A stretch of 64,000 nucleotides of DNA, taken from NCBI RefSeq assembly GCF_900115955.1, contig NZ_FOYL01000005.1:1-64000 (forward strand). Reading direction: 5' to 3'. A program made the position numbers and the translations under genes. How positions within the stretch are numbered: position 1 is the stretch's first letter; each line of letters begins with the position of its first letter. This document shows positions 42,174 to 50,488 of this stretch, piece after piece. The notes beneath the pieces were generated by a model, which searched no databases, had not been told where the DNA came from, and saw only the letters and a list, made by a program, of their open reading frames with translations. Origin of the DNA: Lentzea waywayandensis (lineage in GTDB: Bacteria > Actinomycetota > Actinomycetes > Mycobacteriales > Pseudonocardiaceae).

Positions 42174-43757
42174 ATGGACGACGTCGTTCTGCGCGGACCG
42201 CTGATCGCCGACGGCACGGGCGCGTCCGCCTATCGAGCGGATGTGGGGATCAAGGACGGCGTCATCTCGTCCATCGGTGAGTCGATCTCCGCCACCAGGT
42301 CGATCGACGCGGACGGGCTGGTGCTCGCGCCGGGGTTCATCGACATGCACTCGCACTCGGACCTGCGGATCCTCGCCGAGCCGGACCACCTGGCGAAGGT
42401 CTCGCAGGGCGTCACGACCGAGGTGCTCGGCCAGGACGGACTGTCGTACGCGCCGGTGAACGACGAGGTGCTGGCCACGCTCCGGGGCCAGCTCGCCGGC
42501 TGGAACGACGACCCGCCGGGCTTCGACTGGAACTGGCGCTCGGTCGGCCAGTACCTCGACCGGCTCGACCAGGGCATCGCGGTGAACGCCGCCTACCTGG
42601 TGCCGCAGGGGACGCTGCGGATGCTGGCCGTGGGCTGGGAGGACCGGCCCGCGACCGACGCCGAAATGCTCGTCATGAAGAACAAGCTGGCGAAGTCGTT
42701 GGTGGAGGGCGCTTTCGGCATGTCGTCCGGGCTCACCTACACGCCCGGCATGTACGCGGACACGTCCGAGCTGGTGCAGCTGTGCGAGGTCGTCGGGAAC
42801 TACGGCGGCTTCTACAGCCCGCACCACCGCAGCTACGGCGCCGGCGCGCTGGAGGCGTACGCCGAGATGGTGGACGTCTCGAAGCGCTCCGGCTGCCCGC
42901 TGCACCTCGCGCACGCCACGATGAACTTCCCGGTGAACAAGGGCAAAGCGCCCGAACTGCTGGCACTGCTGGACGACGCGATCGCCGGTGGCGCCGACAT
43001 CTCGCTGGACACCTACCCGTACCTGCCGGGCGCGACCTATCTCTCCGCGTTGCTGCCGTCGTGGGCGACGGAGGGCGGGCCGGACAGCGCGCTGGCAAGG
43101 TTGTCCGATGTGGACACCCGTGAGCGCATCCGCGAGGAGATCGAGGAGACCGGCTCGGACGGCTGCCACGGCGTGCCGGTCGACTGGGACTCCATCGAGA
43201 TCAACGGCGTCCGCAACGACCGCAACGCGCACCTGGTCGGCGCCAGCGTGTACGCCTCCGCGCTGCGGCTCGGACGCGCTCCCGCCGACCTGTACTTCGA
43301 CGTGCTGGTCGACGAACGCATGGGTACCTCCTGCCTCATGCACGTGGGCCACGAGGAGAACGTGCAGGCGATCATGAAGCATCCGGCGCACACCGGCGGC
43401 AGCGACGGGCTGCTCGTAGGTGACCGGCCGCACCCGCGCGCGTGGGGCACGTTCCCCCGTTACTTCGCGCGCTATGTCCGCGAACTGGGCGTGCTGAGCC
43501 TGGAGGAGTGCGTGGAGCACCTCACCGGCCGTGCCGCCAAACGTTTGCGGCTCACCGACCGGGGTCTGGTCCGCGAGGGCTACGCGGCCGACCTCGTGCT
43601 GTTCGACGCCTCGACGATCGCCGACACGGCGACGTTCGACGAGCCTCGGCAGCAGGCCGCCGGCATCCCGTACGTGTTCTGCAACGGGGTGACGGTGATC
43701 GACGACGGAACCGCCACCGGCTCATTGCCAGGCCATTCACTCAGGAGCCGCCCGTGA
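42174..43757 (+). CDS. N-acyl-D-amino-acid deacylase (D-aminoacylase)
   Basis: 527 residues, amidohydrolase superfamily. GFIDMHSHSDLRIL carries the HxH metal site, GVTTEVLGQDGLSYAP the conserved Cys-like position, HHRSYG and LHLAHAT further metal/substrate His, and GSDGLLVGDRPHPRAWGTFPRYFARYVRE the catalytic Asp. Strong AGAAGGAG before the ATG. Releases D-amino acids from N-acyl derivatives, feeding the deaminase upstream. Stop overlaps the permease start (GTGA). Confidence 0.94.
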   Translation: MDDVVLRGPLIADGTGASAYRADVGIKDGVISSIGESISATRSIDADGLVLAPGFIDMHSHSDLRILAEPDHLAKVSQGVTTEVLGQDGLSYAPVNDEVLATLRGQLAGWNDDPPGFDWNWRSVGQYLDRLDQGIAVNAAYLVPQGTLRMLAVGWEDRPATDAEMLVMKNKLAKSLVEGAFGMSSGLTYTPGMYADTSELVQLCEVVGNYGGFYSPHHRSYGAGALEAYAEMVDVSKRSGCPLHLAHATMNFPVNKGKAPELLALLDDAIAGGADISLDTYPYLPGATYLSALLPSWATEGGPDSALARLSDVDTRERIREEIEETGSDGCHGVPVDWDSIEINGVRNDRNAHLVGASVYASALRLGRAPADLYFDVLVDERMGTSCLMHVGHEENVQAIMKHPAHTGGSDGLLVGDRPHPRAWGTFPRYFARYVRELGVLSLEECVEHLTGRAAKRLRLTDRGLVREGYAADLVLFDASTIADTATFDEPRQQAAGIPYVFCNGVTVIDDGTATGSLPGHSLRSRP

Positions 43758-45151
43758 TCGACTGGTTGCAACACTCAACAGGGGGCCTGCTCACCCTCGC
43801 GGTAGTCAGCATCGCGGTGCTGCTGCTACTGATCATCAAGTTCAAGGTCGAGCCGTTCATCGCGCTGATCGTCGTCGCATTGCTGGTCGCCCTCTTGGCG
43901 GGCGTGCCGGTGGAGACACTGGTCGGGTCGGCGCAGAAGGCCTCGGACTCGTTGCTGGAGAAGGGCTTCGGCTCCATCCTCGGGCACATCGCCGCGATCA
44001 TCGGCCTCGGCACGCTGCTGGGCGCGATCCTCGAGGCGTCCGGCGGCGCGCAGGTGCTGATGGACAAGCTGATGAACGCGTTCGGCGAGAAGAAGGCGCC
44101 GGTCGCCATCGGTCTCGCGGGCCTGATCTTCGGTGTGCCGGTCTTCTTCGACATCGGCATCTTCGTGCTGGCACCGCTGGTCTACGTGGCGGCCAAGCGC
44201 AGCGGCAAGTCGATCGTGCTGTTCAGCATGCCTTTGCTGGCAGGCCTTTCGGTCATGCACGCGTTCATGCCACCGCACCCCGGACCGGTGGCGGCGGCCG
44301 GTCTGCTGGGCGTGTCGCTCGGCTGGATCATCATCATGGGTCTCGCGGTGGCGCTCCCGTCGTGGTTCGTCGGCGGTGTCCTGTACTCGTACTGGATCGG
44401 CAAGCGCATCAACGTGCCGGTGCCGGAGGAGATGCTGGCGGCGGCGGAAGCGGCCCGTGAGGACAACGGTGATCGCGAACCGCCGTCGCTCGGCCTGGTG
44501 CTCTCGATCATCGGCCTGCCGCTGGTGCTGATCCTCGCCGGCACGTTCGGCTCGATCCTGCTGACCAAGGGCACGCGCCTGTACTCGGTGGCGACGTTCT
44601 TCGGCACGCCCGCGGTGGCGTTGACGATCTCGGTGCTGCTCGCGTTCTGGCTGCTGGGTTTCCGGCGCGGCATGACGCGGGAGAAGGTCGCGGAACTGTC
44701 CGGCGCCTCGTTGAAGCCGGTCGCGATGATCCTGCTCGTGGTCGGTGCCGGTGGCTTCTTCGGCGCCGTGCTGGCCGCGACGGGCATCGGCAAGACGCTG
44801 GCGAACGAGCTGTCGGGCATCGGCCTGCCGGTGATCGCGCTGGCGTACGTGATCAGCTGCGTCATCCGCGTCGCGCAGGGTTCGGCGACGGTCGCGATCG
44901 TGACGACCGCGGGCATCGTGGCGCCGGTGCTGGCGGACCTGAACTACTCGCAGCCGCAGCTCGCGCTGGTCGTCATGGCCATCGCGTCCGGTTCGATCAT
45001 CGCCTCGCACGTCAACGACGGCGGGTTCTGGATCGTGTCGCGGTACTTCGGCCTGTCGGTCAAGGAGACGCTGCAGTCGTGGACGGTCCTCGAGACCATC
45101 CTGTCGGTGGTCGGTTTCGTGGTCGCCGCGCTGCTCAGCCTGGTCGTCTAA
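43754..45151 (+). CDS. GntP-family permease
   Basis: 465 residues, 12-14 hydrophobic segments from VIDWLQHSTGGLLTLAVVSIAV onwards. GntP landmarks: GFGSILGHIAAIIGLGTLLGAILE, GLIFGVPVFFDIGIFVLAPLVY, HAFMPPHPGPVAAAG, IRVAQGSATVAIVTTAGI, and ASHVNDGGFWIVSRYF. The family moves gluconate and similar acids or D-serine (DsdX). Given its operon, uptake of an N-acyl- or free D-amino acid is likely (inference). GTG 43754 with AGGAG 7 nt upstream. Confidence 0.93.
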   Translation: MIDWLQHSTGGLLTLAVVSIAVLLLLIIKFKVEPFIALIVVALLVALLAGVPVETLVGSAQKASDSLLEKGFGSILGHIAAIIGLGTLLGAILEASGGAQVLMDKLMNAFGEKKAPVAIGLAGLIFGVPVFFDIGIFVLAPLVYVAAKRSGKSIVLFSMPLLAGLSVMHAFMPPHPGPVAAAGLLGVSLGWIIIMGLAVALPSWFVGGVLYSYWIGKRINVPVPEEMLAAAEAAREDNGDREPPSLGLVLSIIGLPLVLILAGTFGSILLTKGTRLYSVATFFGTPAVALTISVLLAFWLLGFRRGMTREKVAELSGASLKPVAMILLVVGAGGFFGAVLAATGIGKTLANELSGIGLPVIALAYVISCVIRVAQGSATVAIVTTAGIVAPVLADLNYSQPQLALVVMAIASGSIIASHVNDGGFWIVSRYFGLSVKETLQSWTVLETILSVVGFVVAALLSLVV

Positions 45152-45179
45152 ACGGACACAACTCAACAATCCCCAACGC

Positions 45180-45208
45180 TTGACAACACCCCGCCCGCGT
45201 CTGAGGAT
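45180..45208 (+). promoter_or_regulatory. Candidate promoter of the alpha-galactosidase gene
   Basis: TTGACA (45180-45185), 17-nt spacer, GAGGAT (45203-45208), about 40 nt upstream of the start. The perfect -35 supports separate transcription from the permease operon. Confidence 0.6.
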
Positions 45209-45249
45209 CGGCGCAATGTTCATTTGTGTTTGATGTGGACGGGGCCCGC

Positions 45250-47340
45250 ATGAGCAACACGGAGGTCGTGCACCTGCACGACGACACCTCCAGCGTCGTC
45301 ATCACCCTCGCGGGCGCGAGCCTGCCGGTCGTGGCGCACTGGGGGCGAACGCTCGGAGACGTCGACCAGGCCGCGCTACGTGGCCTGGTCGACGCCGTGT
45401 CGTGGACCAACCCGAACAACGCGCCGGACAACCCGGTCCCGCTCGCGTTGCTGCCCGAAGCCGGTGCCGGGTACGTCGGCCGGCCAGGCCTGCGCGGCCA
45501 CCGCGGCGGTGAGCACTTCGCCCCGGCGCTGGCCGTCACGTCGTTCTCCGGGGAGGACGACTCGATCTTCCGCTACGTCGCCTCGGACGAGGCCGCCGAG
45601 CTGACCGTGACCGGCACCGTCGAACTGCTGCCGTCCGGCATGCTCCGTCTCCGGCACGTCGTCCGCAACGACGGCACGACGCCGTATTCGTTGGAGGGCC
45701 TGGAAACCGCGCTCCCCGTCCCCTCGCACGCCGCCGAACTGCTCGACTTCACCGGTCGTTGGAGCCGCGAGCGTGCGCCGCAGCGGCAGACGTTCAACTA
45801 CGGCTCGTGGGTGCGCGAGAACCGTCGCGGCCGCACAGGGCACGACGCGACCATCGGGTTGCTGGCCGGCACGCCGGGGTTCTCGTTCCGCGACGGCGAG
45901 GTGTGGGCGCTGCACGTGGCGTGGAGCGGCAACCACGTGACGTACGCGGAGAACCTCGTCGACGGCTTGCCCGTCCTGGGCGGCGGCGAACTGCTGCTGC
46001 CGGGTGAGATCACGCTGGCGCCGGGCCAGGAGTACGAGTCGCCATGGCTCTACGCGGCGTACTCGTCCGCCGGCATCGACGGCATCAGCGCCGCGTTCCA
46101 CCGGCAGTTGCGGGAGCGTTCGCTGCGTCCGCGCCCGGTCGTGCTCAACACGTGGGAGGCCGTCTACTTCGACCACGACCTCGCGCGGCTGACCTCGCTG
46201 GCCGACACCGCCGCCGCCATCGGCGTCGAGCGGTTCGTGCTGGACGACGGCTGGTTCCGGCACCGCCGCGACGACTCCGCCGGGCTGGGCGACTGGTACG
46301 TCGACGAGACCGTGTGGCCGGACGGGCTGACGCCGTTGATCAAGCACGTGCGCGCGCTCGGCATGGAGTTCGGCCTCTGGTTCGAGCCGGAGATGATCAA
46401 CACGGACTCGGACCTCTACCGCGCTCACCCGGACTGGGTGCTCGGACCGCGTCCCGGCGTGCTGCCGCCGCCGTCGCGCAACCAGCAGGTGCTGAACATC
46501 GCGCACCCCGAGGCGCACGCGTACATCCTCGACCGCGTCTCGTCGGTGTTGTCGGACAACGACATCGCGTTCGTGAAGTGGGACCACAACCGCGACCTGA
46601 TCGGCTCGCGCGTGCACGAGCAGACCGCCGCGTTCTACCGGCTCCTCGAAGAACTGCGGCTCCGGCACCCGCACGTGGAGATCGAGAGCTGCTCGTCCGG
46701 CGGCGGGCGGATCGACCTCGGCGTGCTCTCGCACACCGACCGCGTGTGGACGTCGGACTGCAACGACGCCCTGGAACGCCAGCTGATCCAGCGGTGGACC
46801 GGCGTGTTCCTGCCGCCGGAGCTGATGGGCGCGCACGTCGGTCCCACGAAGTCGCACACCACCGGACGCGTGCACGACCTGTCGTTCCGCGTGGCCGCGG
46901 CGCTGTTCGGGCACTTCGGGATCGAGTGGGACATCAACTCGGCCACCGACGAGGAACGCGCCGGGTTGCAGGCCGCGATCGAGTACTACAAGGACGTGCG
47001 GGCGTTAGTGCACAGCGGCGTCACCGTGCACTCCGACCACCCGGACGACGCGGCCTGGGTGCACGGAATCGTTGCCGCCGACCAGTCCGAGGCCTTGTTC
47101 GGGTACGTGCAGCTCGCGACCTCGGTGCAGAACAAACCGCGACGGGTGCGACTGCCCGGACTCGATCCGGCGCGGACGTACCGGCTGTCGTTCGACGCTC
47201 CGGCGGGACGGCCCAGGCTGATCCAGCGGCTGCCCGCGGACTGGAAGTCCGTGGAACTGCCCGGTTCCGTGCTGTCGGAGGTCGGAATCCAGCTGCCGGT
47301 GCTCGAACCGGAGCAGGCACTTCTGGTGCGCCTCAAGTGA
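45250..47340 (+). CDS. Alpha-galactosidase, glycoside hydrolase family 36
   Basis: 696 residues, no signal peptide, so intracellular. N-terminal beta-supersandwich (~1-300), then the barrel: VVLNTWEAVYFDHDLARL, FVLDDGWFRHRRDDSAGLGDW, GLWFEPEMIN, the nucleophile Asp in FVKWDHNRDL and the acid/base Asp in VWTSDCNDALER. HIEW-type GHFGIEWDIN follows. Hydrolyses alpha-1,6-galactosides such as melibiose/raffinose. ATG 45250 has GGGG 7 nt upstream; the GTG at 45226 does not. Ends at a strong terminator. Confidence 0.95.
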   Translation: MSNTEVVHLHDDTSSVVITLAGASLPVVAHWGRTLGDVDQAALRGLVDAVSWTNPNNAPDNPVPLALLPEAGAGYVGRPGLRGHRGGEHFAPALAVTSFSGEDDSIFRYVASDEAAELTVTGTVELLPSGMLRLRHVVRNDGTTPYSLEGLETALPVPSHAAELLDFTGRWSRERAPQRQTFNYGSWVRENRRGRTGHDATIGLLAGTPGFSFRDGEVWALHVAWSGNHVTYAENLVDGLPVLGGGELLLPGEITLAPGQEYESPWLYAAYSSAGIDGISAAFHRQLRERSLRPRPVVLNTWEAVYFDHDLARLTSLADTAAAIGVERFVLDDGWFRHRRDDSAGLGDWYVDETVWPDGLTPLIKHVRALGMEFGLWFEPEMINTDSDLYRAHPDWVLGPRPGVLPPPSRNQQVLNIAHPEAHAYILDRVSSVLSDNDIAFVKWDHNRDLIGSRVHEQTAAFYRLLEELRLRHPHVEIESCSSGGGRIDLGVLSHTDRVWTSDCNDALERQLIQRWTGVFLPPELMGAHVGPTKSHTTGRVHDLSFRVAAALFGHFGIEWDINSATDEERAGLQAAIEYYKDVRALVHSGVTVHSDHPDDAAWVHGIVAADQSEALFGYVQLATSVQNKPRRVRLPGLDPARTYRLSFDAPAGRPRLIQRLPADWKSVELPGSVLSEVGIQLPVLEPEQALLVRLK

Positions 47341-47342
47341 AA

Positions 47343-47378
47343 AGAGCCCCGGCGGGATGCTTCCCGCCGGGGCTCTTC
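47343..47378. terminator. Bidirectional terminator
   Basis: Perfect 16-bp stem AAGAGCCCCGGCGGGA / TCCCGCCGGGGCTCTT, loop TGCT, between the convergent alpha-galactosidase and lipoprotein genes; A/T-rich edges on both sides. Confidence 0.92.
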
Positions 47379-47388
47379 CTCTCCCCTG

Positions 47389-48549
47389 TTACTGGCCGGC
47401 GCGACTTCCGTCGGCCTTGGTCGCCCACCACTTTCCGCCAACGCCCTGCCCGTTGGCTTCACCGCAGACCTTGTCCCCTGCGAACAGGTACTGCGGCGAC
47501 CCCGCGATGGTGAGCTGTTTCTTTCCGTCCCGCTCGATCGTTCCCACGAGTGCGGCGTCCACGCCCTGCACCTGGAAGCCCTCGCTGACGAAGGCGGGCG
47601 GCCATTGCACCGCGCAGTCGCCGGAGCAGGTGCTCGTCGGCGGTTCCGCGGAGTCGTTGTCGAACCGGTAGAGCGTCATGCCGTCCTTGTCGGTGGCGAC
47701 GACGCCGAGATCCGCGACGGTCGCGCTGGTCAACGCGATCGCCTTGTTCTGCTGGGCCTTCTTGCCGTCGGTGGCGGTGGCGAACCACTTCGGCACCGTG
47801 ACACCCTTGGCCTCACCGGGCTTGCTGTCGTTCTTGAACGTGTACTGCGGCCAGTTCGCGACCGTGAGCTGCTTCTTGCCGTCCTTGCGGGTGACGGTGC
47901 CGAGCAGCGCCGGATCGACGCCCTTGACGCGCGGCGTCTCGCCCTCCACCAGCACCGGCGGCCAGGTCTCGGCGCAGCCACCCTCGCAGGTGGACGTCGG
48001 AGGCTGGGCCGTGTCGCCGTCGAAGCGGTAGAGCGTGAGGCCGGTGTTGTTGGTCAGCACCGCTCCCAGCCCGGTGATGACACCCGTCCGCGCGGCGAGC
48101 TGGGTGCGGGCGCCGTCCTTGCCGGTGGCGAACCACTTGCCCTGCAGGCCCTGGCCCTTGGTCTCACCGGGCTTGGTGTCCTTGGCGAACCGGTACTGCG
48201 GCATGCCGTCGACGGTGATCTGGCGGCTGCCGTCCTTGCGGACGATGCTGCTGACCAGGTTCCTCTCGACGCCGGTCACGCCGAAGTTCTCGTCGGCGAC
48301 GGTCGCCGGCGGCCACGCGGCGGCGCACTCACCGTCGCAAGTGGACTCCCCCGGCTTGTCGCCGTCGAACCGGTAGAGGGTGAACCCCTCGACGTCGGTG
48401 ACCACCGGCCCGAGGTCCGCGTTCTCGGCGACGTTCAGCGCCACCACGCTCTCCTGCTGCTGCGCCACCGGCTTGCTCTCCGGCGTCCCCGCGCAGGCGG
48501 TCAGCGAGATCAACCCCAACGCGACGACCGCAACGCTCTTGCGGATCAT
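47389..48549 (-). CDS. Lipoprotein with three internal repeats (SCO0930-like, COG4315 domains)
   Basis: 386 residues. Lipobox LTAC (after GLISLTAC) marks a lipid-anchored extracytoplasmic protein. Three repeats of ~110 residues each carry GLTLYRFDGD, then STC-x-G-x-C and a WPP motif (DGECAAAWPP, EGGCAETWPP, SGDCAVQWPP), and a PQY.F segment. Such 'secreted repeat' domains occur in actinomycete lipoproteins of unknown function; the paired Cys suggests disulfides or redox/metal binding. AGGAGG lies 6 nt before the ATG 48549; the ATG 48552 is too close to it. Confidence 0.88.
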   Translation of the reverse strand: MIRKSVAVVALGLISLTACAGTPESKPVAQQQESVVALNVAENADLGPVVTDVEGFTLYRFDGDKPGESTCDGECAAAWPPATVADENFGVTGVERNLVSSIVRKDGSRQITVDGMPQYRFAKDTKPGETKGQGLQGKWFATGKDGARTQLAARTGVITGLGAVLTNNTGLTLYRFDGDTAQPPTSTCEGGCAETWPPVLVEGETPRVKGVDPALLGTVTRKDGKKQLTVANWPQYTFKNDSKPGEAKGVTVPKWFATATDGKKAQQNKAIALTSATVADLGVVATDKDGMTLYRFDNDSAEPPTSTCSGDCAVQWPPAFVSEGFQVQGVDAALVGTIERDGKKQLTIAGSPQYLFAGDKVCGEANGQGVGGKWWATKADGSRAGQ

Positions 48550-48621
48550 CATGAACCTCCTGGCTAGTGCCACCCAACGCCCCTCACACGCAGAGCGAGC
48601 CAGAACGGTTCAAACTGTTTT

Positions 48622-49782
48622 TCAGAACATCGCGCGCTTCAGCGCGGGCACGGCGCTCGCGGTCCTGAGCACGGTCTTGAAGATGGTCCGCGCGACCGGG
48701 CCGCCGTCGGCGAACTGGCGGGCGGCCTTGAGCGAGTCGCGAACGGCCGCGAACCCGTAGTCGTACATCTCCTTCTCGTACCGGGCGATCGCGTCGCCGC
48801 CGTCAGCGATGCACCTCGCGAGCAGCTGTGCGTCCCTGAGCGCGATGTTCGCTCCGACGCCTCTCATCGGCGTCATCGCGTGGATGGCGTCGCCGAGCAA
48901 CGTGACGTTCGTCGGCTGCCAGCGTTCGATCGGCCTGGACGACCGGATGCGCCATTCGCTGATGGTCTCCGCGGGCGAGGCCGCCACGATCCGGTTTAGC
49001 TCGGGGCTCCACCGCGAGATCCGGCCGAGCACCTCCCGCCGGAGATTCTGTCCATCGTGGACGGTCAGGTCGGCGGCCGCGTAGGCCCACATCAGGTAGG
49101 GACGCACGTTGTCGAACAACGGATCGTCCTCGTTGTCGGTCACACCAAGCCCGTCGTGCACGACCAGGAACATGCCCGCTCTGCTCGTCGGGATGATCGA
49201 GTTGGCCCTGACGACGAGCTCCCGCGGCACCCAGTCGTTGTCGTCGAGGTACAGCTTCCCCGCGATCGCCGTGACCCCGATCTTCTCCGTGCCCGCGTGC
49301 GGCAGGTACTGCTCGCGCACCCGTGACCGGATCCCGTCCGCGCCGACCAGCACGTCGCAGCTCGCGGTCGTGCCGTCGTCGAAGTGCAGCGTGATGTCGT
49401 CACCCTGCTCGTAGCGCTCGAACCGCTTGCCGAACCGCACGTCCAGCCCGTCGAGCAACACCTGCCGGAGCGTGATCCGGCTGGCCGAGTAGTGCTTCTC
49501 CTCGTCCGGGTCGAGCACGAGCAGCGGCTTCAGCTGTTCGGTCAGGAAGCCGAACCCGTTCTCGCTGGAGCCCGCACTCCGTTCGAACCTCTCCCAGTTC
49601 GCCGCGGGTAAGCACTCCCGCAGCGCAGCGGCACCGTCCGGGTTGATGTGCACCCGGTACCCCTGCAGGCGGTCCGTGCGCGAGAGATCGCGCTCGTACA
49701 CCGCCACGTCCACGCCGGCCTTGCGCAACCCGTGCGCCAGGCACAGCCCGCCGATTCCCCCACCGATCACTGCGATCCTCAT
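48622..49782 (-). CDS. FAD-dependent monooxygenase (aromatic hydroxylase type)
   Basis: 386 residues. FAD dinucleotide fold MRIAVIGGGIGGLCLAHGLRKAG, the DG motif VLVGADGIRSRVRE, and the GD motif NVTLLGDAIHAMTPMRGVGANIALRDA of group A flavin monooxygenases. No membrane segment. Divergent from the tetR gene, whose double operator overlaps its start; probably the regulated target, in detoxification or hydroxylation of an aromatic compound. Start 49782 by domain fit; TTG 49797 is possible. Confidence 0.92.
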   Translation of the reverse strand: MRIAVIGGGIGGLCLAHGLRKAGVDVAVYERDLSRTDRLQGYRVHINPDGAAALRECLPAANWERFERSAGSSENGFGFLTEQLKPLLVLDPDEEKHYSASRITLRQVLLDGLDVRFGKRFERYEQGDDITLHFDDGTTASCDVLVGADGIRSRVREQYLPHAGTEKIGVTAIAGKLYLDDNDWVPRELVVRANSIIPTSRAGMFLVVHDGLGVTDNEDDPLFDNVRPYLMWAYAAADLTVHDGQNLRREVLGRISRWSPELNRIVAASPAETISEWRIRSSRPIERWQPTNVTLLGDAIHAMTPMRGVGANIALRDAQLLARCIADGGDAIARYEKEMYDYGFAAVRDSLKAARQFADGGPVARTIFKTVLRTASAVPALKRAMF

Positions 49783-49793
49783 GTCACCGAGTT

Positions 49794-49830
49794 TCAACCG
49801 CTTGGTTGATTAAGTCAACCCATTGGTTGA
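49794..49830. promoter_or_regulatory. TetR operator, two tandem palindromes
   Basis: TCAACC-N4-GGTTGA occurs twice, 49794-49809 and 49815-49830, with centres 21 bp apart (two helical turns). The whole block is flanked by TTT/AAA and is itself nearly palindromic. It lies between the divergent monooxygenase and tetR starts. Confidence 0.8.
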
Positions 49831-49845
49831 AAACGGCCCGTCGGC

Positions 49846-49851
49846 TACCGT
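49846..49851 (+). promoter_or_regulatory. -10 box of leaderless tetR-type gene
   Basis: TACCGT followed by 6 nt and the GTG at 49858. A bound repressor at 49815-49830 would cover the -35 region. Confidence 0.6.
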
Positions 49852-49857
49852 GTCGCC

Positions 49858-50454
49858 GTGGATCAACGCCGCTCTCCCAGCGCCTCGGAACGCAAACGGG
49901 ACCCGGAACGCACGCGGGCCCTGCTCCTGGAAGCGGCCGCGGCGGAGTTCGGCGCGAAGGGTTACGCGGCCACGCGCACCACGGACATCGCGGCGCGGGC
50001 CGGCGTGAACAAGCAGCTGATCTCGTACTACTTCGGCGGCAAGGAGGGCCTGTACAAGGAGCTCGCCACGAGCTGGCACGGTACCGCCGCCGAGATGGCC
50101 AGTCCGGAACAGCCACTGGACACCGTGCTGGCGGGTTTCGTGCACACCACGCTCACCGACCACGGACGCCTGTGGGCCTGGTCGAACCTGGCGGACGACA
50201 GCCCGCCCACCGACGAGGCGTTCCTGCGCGCCCAGGTCGAGCAGATGCGCGAGCGCCAGAACGCCGGCGAACTGCCCGCGGACCTCGACCCGGGATTCCT
50301 GCTGCTGGCACTGATGGCGGCCGCCTCCGCACCGCTGACCCTGCGGCACACCGCGCGCCAGATCACCGGCGAGGACCCCGCGACGCCGGAGTTCGCCACG
50401 AAGTACGCGGAGCAGCTGGCGTTGCTGGTGCGGCACCTGTCCGGCCGAACCTGA
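49858..50454 (+). CDS. TetR-family transcriptional regulator
   Basis: 198 residues. Helix-turn-helix: RTRALLLEAAAAEFGAKGYAATRTTDIAARAGVNKQLISYYFGGKEGLYKEL. The C-terminal effector domain is helical (GFLLLALMAAASAPLTLRHTARQITG). GTG start with no Shine-Dalgarno, behind a TACCGT box. Most likely represses itself and the divergent monooxygenase gene; the inducer is probably a substrate of that enzyme (inference). Confidence 0.95.
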   Translation: MDQRRSPSASERKRDPERTRALLLEAAAAEFGAKGYAATRTTDIAARAGVNKQLISYYFGGKEGLYKELATSWHGTAAEMASPEQPLDTVLAGFVHTTLTDHGRLWAWSNLADDSPPTDEAFLRAQVEQMRERQNAGELPADLDPGFLLLALMAAASAPLTLRHTARQITGEDPATPEFATKYAEQLALLVRHLSGRT

Positions 50455-50476
50455 CTTCTTTCGCGCCCAAACTCGC

Positions 50477-50482
50477 TACCGT
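50477..50482 (+). promoter_or_regulatory. -10 box of leaderless VWA operon
   Basis: TACCGT followed by TTTTCC and the ATG at 50489. Confidence 0.6.
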
Positions 50483-50488
50483 TTTTCC

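Noticed and set aside
45250..47340. Alpha-galactosidase as part of the D-amino-acid operon
   Set aside because: A 98-nt gap with its own TTGACA-type promoter separates it from the permease, and the chemistry is unrelated.
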